Below, one piece after another: positions 8,328-17,254 of a DNA stretch of 40,026 bases. The stretch covers positions 25,892 to 65,917 of the forward strand of contig UCKM01000018.1 of assembly GCA_900473175.1 (NCBI GenBank), written 5' to 3'. This stretch comes from Hyphomicrobiales bacterium. Lineage in GTDB: Bacteria > Pseudomonadota > Alphaproteobacteria > Rhizobiales > Rhizobiaceae. The notes below the pieces were generated by a model. The model was not told the origin of the DNA and did not search any database. It saw only the letters and a list, made by a program, of their open reading frames with translations. Position 1 is the first letter of the stretch, and the number at the start of each line of letters is the position of its first letter. The translations under genes were made by a program, and so were the position numbers.

Positions 8328-11162
8328 ATGGATAGAAGATCATTTTTGTCATACGCTGTTGTAATGCCGTATGCTCTGGCGCATGCGGCGGGAAGCGAAG
8401 CTGCGGCGCAAACACCGGCACCGCTCGGTGAAACAGTGGCGGATGTACACAACCCGGTCTTCAGCAAGGGCAAAAGTCGGGCCCTGTCATGGGATGACGA
8501 TAAAAACTGGCTGATGGACGACGCCGCTTTCCAGTTCTTTGGTGGTGAAATACATCCATCGCGAATTCCCCATCAATATTGGGAACATCGAATCCAGATG
8601 GTGAAGGCGCTAGGCTGCAATACGATATCACTCTATATCATGTGGAATTTCCATGAGCGCCCCGATGGAAGTTTCGACTTCTGCACGCCGGACAAGGATA
8701 TAGGCAAATTCATTGATCTTTGTGCAGAAAATGGCATGTGGGTGATCCTACGTTCTGGGCCTTACGTTTGCGCAGAGTGGGATTTTGGCGGTTTGCCGCC
8801 ACGCATGTTGGCCGATCCACAATTCCGCACCTCAGGCAACCTTCAGATCAGATTGAATGCCTACAACTACATGACGGCCGTAAAGGCGTGGAATAAAGCG
8901 GTTTATGAAAATGTGGTGAAAGGGCGCACGCTAGCCGCTGGCGGTCCAATCATGTTGTTGGCCCTGGAAAATGAATACACATCGTGGTCGCCTACAGATC
9001 CGACATACATTCCAGAACTGGCGAAACAATGGACAGAACTTGGATATTCGGAGACATTCTGCGTGTGCGAAGGGTGGGCAAACGCCTTCACAATCCGCGA
9101 TTTGCCGCTTCCGCCCAATACTGCCTACGGCATGACCGCGGAAGGCAGCAATCCCAGCCTGCATACAAGCGCGATTGCATTAAACAATGCGCCTACCTTT
9201 GGCGCGGAATGCTATCCAGGCTGGCTGACCCACTGGGCTGAAAGCAATCAAGTGATCAATATAGATTCATTTGCGACGGGTACCATCGCTGCGCTTGCAC
9301 AGGCAAAGCGTTCGCTTGTGATTTACGTTGCCCACGGCGGAACGAATTTCGGGTTCACTGCCGGAAGCAACGGCACTTTCGACGATATACAGCCAGACAT
9401 AACCTCTTATGACTATGGCGCGCCGATTTCGGAGGCGGGCCTTGAGAGCGATAATTTCTATCCCATTCAAGCGGCCTACGTCAGCAGCGCATCCTATGAT
9501 GTGCCCTTTGCGCCCGTTCCCGCTGCCATACCCGCCATCGTTGACGGAGAGGTCCAATCCATCGCCAAGGGCGCATTTCGCTTCCGTAATTTCTTGAAGC
9601 ATACAGATACGCCGATCAAGACGGATACGACTCAATCAATAGAATGGATGGCGCTCTATTTGAACGCGCACAAATCCACCACATACGGGATCTATCCCTC
9701 AGGCATAGCGATCTATAGGGCGTCCCTCCCGGCTAAGGGTGGGAACTTCACGATTACCTTTGAGCGCCCGCTCGACTACGCAATTGCCTATGTCAATGAC
9801 ATGCGCGTTGAAGGACCGCTGACGACAGTCACAGGACGACCGAAGAAGACTTCTCTTGTCATTACCAGTGTGCCGCAAAATGCGGTGCTGACGATTGTTT
9901 CGATGCCGTTCGGCAGGTGCAATTTCGCGCCAGTCGGTATGCTGGCGGAAGGACGCGGATTGATGGGTAAGGTTTTCGCTGACGGCAAGGCTTTGACCGG
10001 CTGGAGTATGAACCTTGTGCCAATGACGGCGAAGGAAATTACTAACCTGACATATGATGCCGCTGAGAGTATTGAAAAATCCCCATTCTATGCGAACGCG
10101 ATATTCAAAGCTGCCGCTCCCAAGGACATGTATGTCGACATGACAGGTTGGGGGACCGGCTATGTTTTTGTGAACGGGCGTAACTTGGGACGGTATTGGA
10201 CCGACGCCGGGCCGCAGAAGCGGCTCTATTGTCCCGGTGTCTGGCTCAATGCGGGCGAAAACAGCATCGTGGTCTTCGAACTCACGCAAGGAAGCGCAGG
10301 AGATATCAGCTTTTACGCTGCAAGCGGTCTGAAATATTCCCGGAAAGCTGCGGCTGTGGTGCAAATCAATGTGATTCCGAACGCTGAGGGATATTACATT
10401 CAGAATGTTAGGAGCAAGCTTTTCCTACAAAGCAACAGCGGGGTGCCGGCTCTTGAAGCGGCGAATGCGTCTGCCCTTGCGCAAGCGTGGAATATTGCCT
10501 CCGGCAGTGACGGATTCAAGATATCGAACAAAGCCGATCAGTCCAGTTTGGCTCTCAATGGTTCGAACACTGAGCGCTGGTTGATAAAACCGGTAAGATC
10601 GAATTTGTTCACGCTAACAGGCACTCCAGACAATGTGGCACTGGAGGCTATGTCAACCGGCGAATCTGGGATCCCGCAATACAATCTGATTGCCAAGCCG
10701 AAGTCGGACGCTGACAACGAATGGCCATTCGGACGGTATTGGTATGTCATGCCGGCGATAAATGGCGTCTATTATGTATCCAATAAGGCGACCAACCAAC
10801 GCCTATCCGTGAATAACGGCTCCCTTCTTTTGCGCGCAGCGTCAAATGGCGATGATCAAAAATGGCGGATCACGCTTAATCCAACCGGAGGGAATTGGTC
10901 GATTGTCAATGTGGCAACAAAGCAGAGCCTTGATGTCGCCGATCATAAAACTGCCGACAATAGCAGCGTTGGGCTCTGGGCCAGTAATGGTGGATCGAAT
11001 CAGCTTTTTCTTTTCGTACCTCGGGCGGATGGAACTGCATACGCTATGATTGGCGCGGAGAGCGGTGCCGCACTTACGATGAAAGATACTGCAACTAATC
11101 CCACAATTTGGAACGACGTCGGAGATGCCAAACAAAGCTGGGTATTGACCAAGGCCGGATGA
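8328..11162 (+). CDS. Secreted GH35 beta-galactosidase with ricin-type lectin tail
   Basis: A 944-residue exported glycoside hydrolase. The N-terminus MDRRSFLSYAVV carries a twin-arginine motif, then a hydrophobic stretch and AAAQ, so Tat export is likely. The GH35 catalytic domain covers about residues 60-400: GGEIHPSRIP, LRSGPYVCAEW, the NEY acid/base Glu216, the nucleophile Glu294 in FGAECYPGW, and HGGTNFGF from His336. A galactose-binding-like beta domain follows (VFVNGRNLGRYW near 610-625). From about 690 there are ricin B-type repeats (YYIQNVRSKLFLQ; YYVSNKATNQRLSV; WSIVNVATKQSLDV). It would cleave terminal beta-galactosides on polysaccharides. ATG at 8328 with GGGGTGG upstream is preferred over GTG at 8319. 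Base composition is much lower in GC than neighbours, suggesting transfer. Confidence 0.93.
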   Translation: MDRRSFLSYAVVMPYALAHAAGSEAAAQTPAPLGETVADVHNPVFSKGKSRALSWDDDKNWLMDDAAFQFFGGEIHPSRIPHQYWEHRIQMVKALGCNTISLYIMWNFHERPDGSFDFCTPDKDIGKFIDLCAENGMWVILRSGPYVCAEWDFGGLPPRMLADPQFRTSGNLQIRLNAYNYMTAVKAWNKAVYENVVKGRTLAAGGPIMLLALENEYTSWSPTDPTYIPELAKQWTELGYSETFCVCEGWANAFTIRDLPLPPNTAYGMTAEGSNPSLHTSAIALNNAPTFGAECYPGWLTHWAESNQVINIDSFATGTIAALAQAKRSLVIYVAHGGTNFGFTAGSNGTFDDIQPDITSYDYGAPISEAGLESDNFYPIQAAYVSSASYDVPFAPVPAAIPAIVDGEVQSIAKGAFRFRNFLKHTDTPIKTDTTQSIEWMALYLNAHKSTTYGIYPSGIAIYRASLPAKGGNFTITFERPLDYAIAYVNDMRVEGPLTTVTGRPKKTSLVITSVPQNAVLTIVSMPFGRCNFAPVGMLAEGRGLMGKVFADGKALTGWSMNLVPMTAKEITNLTYDAAESIEKSPFYANAIFKAAAPKDMYVDMTGWGTGYVFVNGRNLGRYWTDAGPQKRLYCPGVWLNAGENSIVVFELTQGSAGDISFYAASGLKYSRKAAAVVQINVIPNAEGYYIQNVRSKLFLQSNSGVPALEAANASALAQAWNIASGSDGFKISNKADQSSLALNGSNTERWLIKPVRSNLFTLTGTPDNVALEAMSTGESGIPQYNLIAKPKSDADNEWPFGRYWYVMPAINGVYYVSNKATNQRLSVNNGSLLLRAASNGDDQKWRITLNPTGGNWSIVNVATKQSLDVADHKTADNSSVGLWASNGGSNQLFLFVPRADGTAYAMIGAESGAALTMKDTATNPTIWNDVGDAKQSWVLTKAG

Positions 11163-11180
11163 AGTCTCATGAAAATCGGC

Positions 11181-11199
11181 GAGGCGGCTCGGCCGCCTC
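11181..11199. terminator. GC-rich hairpin after the GH35 gene
   Basis: GAGGCGGC (11181-11188) and GCCGCCTC (11192-11199) form a perfect 8-base-pair stem with a 3-base loop between the convergent GH35 and lytic transglycosylase genes. There is no T-run on either side, so it is at most a non-canonical or bidirectional terminator. Confidence 0.35.
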
Positions 11200-11236
11200 G
11201 GCACTGGAAGCCCTCTCAACCGCTTGACAAGATCAG

Positions 11237-11998
11237 TCAGACTCCTGGAACGGTGCCGCGCGCCGCTGCATGATTTGGACCAGTGGGGACTGGAACTTGA
11301 TCACTGAGTATGTCCTGCCGCTCGAACGGCAGCGGGATCACGGCAGGGAACACGACCGGCGTATCGGCATAGGCGAGCTGCGTCGGTGCCATGAGCGCCG
11401 TCGTGGCCTGGGCGGCCGGCGCGGCGCCGGCTGCTGCGGCTGCTGGAGTCGTGAACGCCGCTTGCACCGGGTCGGAGGATGGCTCGAGGACGCTCAAAAG
11501 TCCCTTGCGTTTGGCTTGATAATAATAGCCGCGGGAGTAAAGGCGTACAGCCTGATCGGGGTTGTTGTCGGCAACCTTGTAGGCGCCGGCGAGGTATTTC
11601 ACGCCATATTTCAGGTTGGTTTCGGCATCGAGCAGCTCCTTGGCGCTGCCGTCGTGGCCGAGACCGCGCGCCGTTGACGGCAGCAGCTGCATCAAGCCCC
11701 AATAGGGGCCGTTGCGTGCCTCAGGGTTGAAACGGCTTTCGCGCTTGACCACACGGCGAACGAGCGATTCCGGCACGGCATAGGCAACAGAGTATTTTGT
11801 GATCAGGCCATCGACCGATTTGTCCGAACTCCTGGCCGCCGGGGTCGTTTCAGCGGCGCCCGCAACGCGCGGTGCAGCCTCGGGGACCGGGATGGATGCT
11901 ACATTTGGCAATCTTGGCTCGGTTGTCGAGCATGCACCCAGCGCCAAAGCGAGGCTCAGGCAGGCGAAAGCGCGCGGCAATCGGGTATCAGGCAGCAT
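11237..11998 (-). CDS. Lytic transglycosylase (SLT domain) lipoprotein
   Basis: A 253-residue lipoprotein with a signal peptide ending in lipobox LGAC (Cys23). It is followed by a Pro/Ala-rich linker and an SLT domain over residues about 64-170. The catalytic glutamate is Glu87 in VKRESRFNP, with the downstream family motif GLMQLLPSTARGLG (101-114), NLKYGVKYLAG and the Y-rich SRGYYYQAKRK end. Such enzymes cleave peptidoglycan glycan strands to 1,6-anhydromuropeptides in the periplasm. An Ala/Pro-rich tail of about 80 residues follows the domain. It is transcribed alone, convergent with the GH35 gene. Confidence 0.92.
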   Translation of the reverse strand: MLPDTRLPRAFACLSLALALGACSTTEPRLPNVASIPVPEAAPRVAGAAETTPAARSSDKSVDGLITKYSVAYAVPESLVRRVVKRESRFNPEARNGPYWGLMQLLPSTARGLGHDGSAKELLDAETNLKYGVKYLAGAYKVADNNPDQAVRLYSRGYYYQAKRKGLLSVLEPSSDPVQAAFTTPAAAAAGAAPAAQATTALMAPTQLAYADTPVVFPAVIPLPFERQDILSDQVPVPTGPNHAAARGTVPGV

Positions 11999-12171
11999 TT
12001 GTCACCGGTTCGAAAAGGCAGATATCTAATGGTCTGTTCGTCATAGCTTGTTCGCAGGCAGGCGGGGCAATCACTTTCCAATACGAACTGTAACAAATGG
12101 CCTCCGTGCATACCACGCCTGGCTCGACCGCCCTCGATGCGGGCTAAAGCCGGACGATGTACACCCTGCGG

Positions 12172-12200
12172 TTGACTCAACTTATATATCAATGTATCAG
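12172..12200 (+). promoter_or_regulatory. Predicted sigma70-type promoter of the gntR-TRAP operon
   Basis: TTGACT at 12172-12177, a 17-base spacer and TATCAG at 12195-12200 resemble -35 and -10 boxes. The predicted transcription start falls at about 12207, at the edge of the palindrome described next. Only the resemblance is seen. Confidence 0.45.
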
Positions 12201-12206
12201 TGGAAT

Positions 12207-12229
12207 ATTGGTAAGGCCAGTTTACCAAT
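12207..12229. promoter_or_regulatory. Probable GntR/FadR-type operator
   Basis: A perfect inverted repeat, ATTGGTAA (12207-12214) and TTACCAAT (12222-12229), with a 7-base spacer. It contains the TGGT and ACCA half-sites typical of FadR-subfamily operators. It overlaps the predicted transcription start and lies 37 bases before the regulator start, so repression of the whole operon by the GntR protein is likely. Confidence 0.65.
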
Positions 12230-12265
12230 CGTGCACGGAAGAGGAGAGCCGTGCGGGGAGGATCA

Positions 12266-13018
12266 ATGTTCTCAGCGATTCAGCCGCGCCGATTATATCG
12301 GCAGGTGGCAGACCAGATTCGCACGCTGATCGATAACGGCTCGTTTGCCGTTGGCGAGCGGCTGCCTGGAGAACGCGAACTCGCCGAGGAACTCGGCGTT
12401 TCCCGTCCGACCATTCGCGAAGCGCTCATCGTGCTCGAAGTCGAGGGGCTGGTTCATATCCGCATGGGCTCCGGCATCTATGTGACCCGCCAGCTCCGCG
12501 AAAAGCCGGTTCTGGCGCCGGCAGAGGATCTCGAGGGACCATTTGAACTTTTGCGGGCGCGCTCGCTCATTGAATGTGCCATCGCCGAGGAAGCAGCAAA
12601 AGTGGTTTCGCCCGCTCACATCGAAGCTCTCGATGCCGTGCTGACCAGGATGGCGCAGACGTTCAACAGTCCGCAAACATCGATTGCGCTCGACCGGAGT
12701 TTCCATACGACCATTGCCGGCATGATCGGGAATTCAGCGCTCAATCGGTTCGTTGGCGAACTCTTCGACCAGCGGATGACGCCCTATTTCGAGAAGCTCG
12801 CGAGCTATTTCGAAAGCCCGGCATCCTGGCGCCAGGCATTCGACGAACACCGTGCCATCCGCGACGCCCTTGCGGCCGGCGACCCAGGTGCGGCCAAGGC
12901 TGCCATGCAGTTTCACCTGCAGCAATCGCAGGTCAGGTTTTCCAGGAGTTTCGATGAGGAACTCGAAAGCGAGAAGGCCCATCCTGCGGGAGAGCGCTAC
13001 AGAAACACCAAGATCTGA
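12266..13018 (+). CDS. GntR family (FadR subfamily) transcriptional regulator
   Basis: A 250-residue regulator. The winged helix-turn-helix lies at residues about 8-75 (LPGERELAEELGVSRPTIREAL, read across 33-54), and the C-terminal FCD effector domain at about 95-225 has the metal-binding set Asp143, His147, His195 and His217. FCD regulators typically sense sugar acids or other carboxylates. ATG at 12266 is chosen, with GGGGAGG 5 bases upstream, over GTG at 12251. It heads an apparent operon with a TRAP transporter and an idonate-type dehydrogenase, and a perfect palindrome sits in its own promoter region. Confidence 0.92.
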   Translation: MFSAIQPRRLYRQVADQIRTLIDNGSFAVGERLPGERELAEELGVSRPTIREALIVLEVEGLVHIRMGSGIYVTRQLREKPVLAPAEDLEGPFELLRARSLIECAIAEEAAKVVSPAHIEALDAVLTRMAQTFNSPQTSIALDRSFHTTIAGMIGNSALNRFVGELFDQRMTPYFEKLASYFESPASWRQAFDEHRAIRDALAAGDPGAAKAAMQFHLQQSQVRFSRSFDEELESEKAHPAGERYRNTKI

Positions 13019-13041
13019 ATTTAATCTGGGAGGAGAAAGAC

Positions 13042-14019
13042 ATGAAGATCAAACTGATGGCTATAATGGGAGCGGTGGCCGCGCTCGCGCTTTCGGCGGC
13101 CGCGGCCCAAGCGCAGACGGCCCTGAAATGGGCACATGTCTACGAGACATCGGAGCCGTTCCACACCGAGTCGGTCTGGGCCGCCGAAGAGATCAACAAG
13201 CGCACCAATGGCCGCTACAAGATCGACGTGTTTCCGGCATCGCAGCTTGGCAAGGAAGCCGATATCAATCAGGGCCTGAAGCTTGGAACCGTCGATATCA
13301 TCATTTCCGGCTCGAGCTTCGCGGCACGTGACTTCAAGCCGATCGGCGTCACCTACTTCCCTTATATTTTCCGCGGTCCGGAACATCTGATCGCCTATAC
13401 CAAGAGCGATGTTTTCAAGCGACTCGCCGCCGGCTATGAGGCAAAGACCGGCAATCACATCGCCGCCGTCAGCTATTACGGAACACGCCAGACGACCTCG
13501 AACAAGCCGATCGCCAAATGTTCGGACATGCAGGGCCTGAAAATCCGCGTACCGGACGTGCCGGCTTACCTCGCCATGCCGCGCGCCTGCGGTGCCAATA
13601 CCACGCCGATCGCGTTCGCCGAGGTCTATCTCGCCCTGCAGAACGGCACGGTCGAGGCCCAGGAAAACCCGCTGACGACCATCGAGGCCAAGAAGTTCTA
13701 CGAAGTCCAGAAGAACATCATTCTGACCGGTCACATCGTGGATCACCTCAATACGGTGGTTTCCAAGCAATTGTGGTCGAGCCTCTCCGACGAGGACAAG
13801 AAAATCTTCGGTGACGTCATGCAGGAAGCCGCGGAGCGCACCACCAAGAAGATCGAGGCGAAGGAAAAGGAACTTGTCGTCAGCTTCAAGGATCGCGGCC
13901 TGAACGTTGCCGAAATCGACAAGGCCGACTTCGAGAAGAACGTCATGGAAAAGGTGAAGTTCGAGGACTTCGGCTACGAGAAGTCCGACTGGGAAGCAAT
14001 TCGCGCCATCAAGGAGTGA
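13042..14019 (+). CDS. TRAP transporter substrate-binding protein, DctP family
   Basis: A 325-residue periplasmic binding protein with a Sec signal peptide (MKIKLMAIMGAVAALALS, cleavage probably after AQA near residue 25). The DctP fold is shown by LKWAHVYETSEPFH, GRYKIDVFPASQLG, the ligand-carboxylate arginine region GLKIRVPDVPAYL (residues about 169-181), and VEAQENPLTTIEAKKF. It captures a carboxylate or sugar acid for the DctQM permease encoded next. GGGAGGAGAAAGAC lies just before the ATG. The 22-base distance to gntR suggests one transcript. An intercistronic hairpin follows. Confidence 0.93.
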   Translation: MKIKLMAIMGAVAALALSAAAAQAQTALKWAHVYETSEPFHTESVWAAEEINKRTNGRYKIDVFPASQLGKEADINQGLKLGTVDIIISGSSFAARDFKPIGVTYFPYIFRGPEHLIAYTKSDVFKRLAAGYEAKTGNHIAAVSYYGTRQTTSNKPIAKCSDMQGLKIRVPDVPAYLAMPRACGANTTPIAFAEVYLALQNGTVEAQENPLTTIEAKKFYEVQKNIILTGHIVDHLNTVVSKQLWSSLSDEDKKIFGDVMQEAAERTTKKIEAKEKELVVSFKDRGLNVAEIDKADFEKNVMEKVKFEDFGYEKSDWEAIRAIKE

Positions 14020-14028
14020 GTGACCAAC

Positions 14029-14056
14029 GGCCGGGCGGCGATCGAGCCATCCGGCC
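14029..14056 (+). promoter_or_regulatory. Intercistronic hairpin after the TRAP binding-protein gene
   Basis: GGCCGG (14029-14034) pairs with CCGGCC (14051-14056), with further GGC/GCC pairing inside. No T-run follows. Such stems after a binding-protein gene commonly protect its mRNA and help it outnumber the permease; that role is inferred here. Confidence 0.35.
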
Positions 14057-14087
14057 CTTCCGTTGATTTGCGAGAGGAAGACCACCC

Positions 14088-14660
14088 ATGTCCCATGAAG
14101 TTCACACACAGATTACCGCTGAGGAGATAGCCCACTCCTTCGAGGAAGCGGCGCCGGTGGCGCATGTCGCGGACTATGCGATCGAAGACTGGCTCACGCT
14201 GGCGATCTTCTGGCTGATGACCGGATGCGTCTTCCTGCAATTCTTCACCCGCTATGTCATGAACGACAGCTATGCCTGGACGGAGGAAATTGCCATCAAT
14301 TGCCTGATCGGCGTGGTATTTCTGGGCTCGGTCATGTGCGTTCGTGTTTCGCGGCACATCCAGGTGGACGTGCTCTACCACTACTTGCCGGCGTCGGTTG
14401 CTCGCGTGCTGTCGACCTTCGTCGACCTCGTACGCATCGGTTTCTTCATCTATGCGTCCTGGTTGTTCTGGCGCTATGTCGACATCGTTGCCGATGAGCG
14501 CATGGTCACGGTGGACCTGCCGCGCAACATTGTTTTCTACAGCGTGCTCTTGGCTTTCGTTCTGATGCTCGGGCGCTCCATCCAGGTTTTCATCAGCAAT
14601 ATGCGCCGCGGCTATTCCGTCCTGGAACGGCCTGAGGAATTCCAGAAGGTCGAGGATTGA
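14088..14660 (+). CDS. TRAP transporter small permease, DctQ family
   Basis: A 190-residue small membrane subunit with about four hydrophobic segments (near residues 40-62, 75-95, 115-135 and 145-165). The family-typical stretch FTRYVMNDSYAWTEEIA is seen at about 52-68, followed by a basic loop RVSRHIQVDVL. It partners the large permease encoded 3 bases downstream and is required for Na+-coupled uptake with the DctP-type protein. The N-terminal 40 residues are acidic and polar. AGAGGAAG precedes the start. Confidence 0.9.
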   Translation: MSHEVHTQITAEEIAHSFEEAAPVAHVADYAIEDWLTLAIFWLMTGCVFLQFFTRYVMNDSYAWTEEIAINCLIGVVFLGSVMCVRVSRHIQVDVLYHYLPASVARVLSTFVDLVRIGFFIYASWLFWRYVDIVADERMVTVDLPRNIVFYSVLLAFVLMLGRSIQVFISNMRRGYSVLERPEEFQKVED

Positions 14661-14663
14661 TCA

Positions 14664-16070
14664 ATGCTACTGCTCGTTGGAACATTTCTTGTCCTCATGC
14701 TCGCCGGCGTGCCGGTGGCGATCTCCATGGCCGTCGCTTCGGTGCTCTACCTGGTGTTCTTCGGCGTTGCGCCCGATATTATCGTCGCGCAACGCATGAT
14801 CGCCGGGGTTGAGAGCTTCCCGCTGCTCGCTGTGCCCTTCTTCATCCTTGCCGGCAATTTGATGAACTCCGCCGGTGTGACCGGACGCATCTACGCCTTC
14901 GCGGTCGCCCTTGTCGGCTGGATGAAGGGCGGACTGGCGCAGGTCAACATCATCGGCTCGGTGATCTTTTCCGGCATGTCCGGCACAGCGCTTGCCGATG
15001 CAGCCGGTATCGGCACCATCGAAATCAAGGCGATGAAGGATCATGGCTATCCGGTTGATGCAGCGGTTGGCGTAACCGCCGCCTCGGCGACCCTTGGCCC
15101 GATCTTTCCGCCGTCGCTGCCCTTCGTCATCTACGGCATGATGGCGAATGTCTCGATCGGGGCCCTGTTCATGGCCGGTATCCTGCCGGGTATCGTCATG
15201 ACGGTGCTGATGATGCTTACCGTTGCCATCTTCGCCTATGTCAAACGATGGGGTTCCGATGCGCCATTCGAGATCAAGCAGTTGCTCGAAGCCTCGCTCG
15301 AAGTTGTCGTCGTTTTCTCCGTTCCGCTGGTGATCTACCTGCTGACCCTCACAGGCCTTTCGGTCAATGCGTCGGTTGGCATTGCCCTTGTGCTGTTGCT
15401 GGCGGCCGACTGGTACTTCGACTTCTCGGCCGTGATGGCGCTGATGACCCCGGTCATCCTGATCGGCGGCATGACGATGGGCTGGTTCACGCCGACGGAA
15501 GCCGCTGTTGCTGCGGTGCTCTGGTCGCTGTTCCTCGGTCTCGTCCGCTATCGCACCATGACTTTCTCCAGCCTCGCAAAGGCGAGCTTCGACACCATTG
15601 AAACCACCGCATCCGTGCTGTTCATCGTCACCGCCGCGTCGGTTTTCGCCTGGCTGCTGACGGTAAGCCAGGCCGCGCAGCTCTTGTCGACGGCCATTCT
15701 TTCAATCACCGAAAACAAATGGGTCTTCCTGATCCTCGTCAATCTCCTGATGCTGTTCGTCGGCTGTTTCCTCGATACGATCGCCGCCATCACCATTCTC
15801 GTGCCGATCCTTCTGCCATTGGTGTTGAAGTTCGGCATCGATCCGGTCCATTTCGGCCTGATCATGACCCTTAATCTGATGATCGGCCTTCTGCATCCGC
15901 CGCTCGGCATGGTATTGTTCGTCCTGTCGCGGGTCGCCAAGCTTTCGGTTGAGCGCACGACCATGGCGATCCTGCCATGGCTGGTTCCACTGTTTATCGC
16001 ACTGATCGCCATCACCTTCATTCCGGCGATTACACTTTGGCTGCCAACGCAATTGGGTTTGATACGATGA
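14664..16070 (+). CDS. TRAP transporter large permease, DctM family
   Basis: A 468-residue polytopic membrane protein forming the transport pathway of the TRAP system. Typical DctM features are the N-terminal LVLMLAGVPVAISMA, the FFILAGNLMNSAGVT segment, SGMSGTALADAAGIG and, later, LHPPLGMVLFV near the C-terminus. It is longer than the usual 425-430 residues; the extra length seems to lie in the middle, around residues 200-270. Translation is tightly coupled: it starts 3 bases after the small permease and its stop overlaps the dehydrogenase start as ATGA. Confidence 0.95.
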   Translation: MLLLVGTFLVLMLAGVPVAISMAVASVLYLVFFGVAPDIIVAQRMIAGVESFPLLAVPFFILAGNLMNSAGVTGRIYAFAVALVGWMKGGLAQVNIIGSVIFSGMSGTALADAAGIGTIEIKAMKDHGYPVDAAVGVTAASATLGPIFPPSLPFVIYGMMANVSIGALFMAGILPGIVMTVLMMLTVAIFAYVKRWGSDAPFEIKQLLEASLEVVVVFSVPLVIYLLTLTGLSVNASVGIALVLLLAADWYFDFSAVMALMTPVILIGGMTMGWFTPTEAAVAAVLWSLFLGLVRYRTMTFSSLAKASFDTIETTASVLFIVTAASVFAWLLTVSQAAQLLSTAILSITENKWVFLILVNLLMLFVGCFLDTIAAITILVPILLPLVLKFGIDPVHFGLIMTLNLMIGLLHPPLGMVLFVLSRVAKLSVERTTMAILPWLVPLFIALIAITFIPAITLWLPTQLGLIR

Positions 16071-17113
16071 GCACGAAAGGCATAGCTGCAACTCTATTCG
16101 GCGTGGAGGATCTGCGCGTCGTCGATATCGATCTTGGCGATCTCGCGCCAAACATGGTGCGGGTGAAGTTCGGTGCCGGCGGCATTTGCGGCTCGGACAT
16201 GCACTATTTCCGCCACGCCAGGACCGGCGATTTCGTCGTCACCTCGCCGCTCATCCTCGGTCACGAGATTGCCGGCGAAGTGATCGCCACCGGTAGCAAT
16301 GTGAGCGGTATCGACGTCGGCGACCATGTCGCGGTCAATCCTTCGCGCTGGTGCGAAACCTGCGTCTATTGCCATGAGGGGCGCCCCAACCTTTGCGAGA
16401 ACATCTATTTCATGGGTTCGGCCTCGAAGACGCCGCACATGCAGGGCGGGTTCGCCAGCCAGTTCGATGCGACCGCGACGCAATGTGTCAAGGTGCCTGC
16501 GGATTTGCCTTTCAAGGCCGCGGCGCTCGCCGAACCATTGGCGGTCTGTTTGCATGCGGTCCGCCGCGCTGGCCACGTCAAGGGCTTTTCGACCATCGTC
16601 TTTGGCGCTGGTCCGATCGGCCTTCTCACCATGCTGGCGCTGAAACACGCGGAAGCAGGCTCGGTGACGATGGTCGATGTTGCGGCGGCACCTTTGAAAT
16701 TTGCCGAGGAGCTCGGCGCCGACCAGATCGTCGACCTGTCGCAAGGCGAAGATCAACTGGCGCAGCTCGCAGCTGTTTCACCTTTCGACATTGCCTTCGA
16801 GATCTCGGGTACGGCTGCAGGTCTGGCCGCAGCCATCCGGACGGTGCGGCGCGGCGGTACGGTCGTGCAGGTCGGCAACCTTCCCGGCGGTTCGATTCCG
16901 GTGCCGGCCAATGCGGTCATGGCGAAGGAGCTTGATCTTGTCGGGACCTTTCGCTTTGGTGAAGAATTCTTCGAAGCGGTCGAACTGATCGTCGATGGTA
17001 AGATCGACGTGTTGCGACTGGTGACGGGCGAATACAGTCTTGCGGATGCGCCGGAAGCATTCCGTGCGGCACTCGACCGGTCGCGTAGCGTCAAAGTTGT
17101 ATTGACCGCTTGA
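16067..17113 (+). CDS. Zinc-dependent alcohol dehydrogenase, probably L-idonate 5-dehydrogenase
   Basis: A 348-residue medium-chain dehydrogenase. Catalytic zinc ligands are Cys41 (GGICGSDMHYF) and His66/Glu67 (LGHEIAGEV); the structural zinc site is Cys96, Cys99, Cys102 and Cys110. The nucleotide-binding motif is VFGAGPIG. The overall pattern, including ICGSDMHYFRH and the RWCETCVYCHEGRPNLC-type lobe, is that of L-idonate 5-dehydrogenase, which interconverts L-idonate and 5-ketogluconate. Sorbitol or galactitol dehydrogenase activity is an alternative. The ATG at 16067 overlaps the DctM stop; a longer frame upstream lies inside dctM and is ignored. Operon context supports sugar-acid catabolism. 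Confidence 0.85.
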   Translation: MSTKGIAATLFGVEDLRVVDIDLGDLAPNMVRVKFGAGGICGSDMHYFRHARTGDFVVTSPLILGHEIAGEVIATGSNVSGIDVGDHVAVNPSRWCETCVYCHEGRPNLCENIYFMGSASKTPHMQGGFASQFDATATQCVKVPADLPFKAAALAEPLAVCLHAVRRAGHVKGFSTIVFGAGPIGLLTMLALKHAEAGSVTMVDVAAAPLKFAEELGADQIVDLSQGEDQLAQLAAVSPFDIAFEISGTAAGLAAAIRTVRRGGTVVQVGNLPGGSIPVPANAVMAKELDLVGTFRFGEEFFEAVELIVDGKIDVLRLVTGEYSLADAPEAFRAALDRSRSVKVVLTA

Positions 17114-17254
17114 GGCCAGCGACAATATGCTTTTGGAGCCGCGCTTGGCGAACCTGCTCAAATGGGCTAACAAGCGCCGGCAACACAGATTTATTAACGA
17201 TCCTGCGCTAGGCTTTCTCTTCTTGCGCGAGTTCAACGATCCGGAAAAAGCAAC

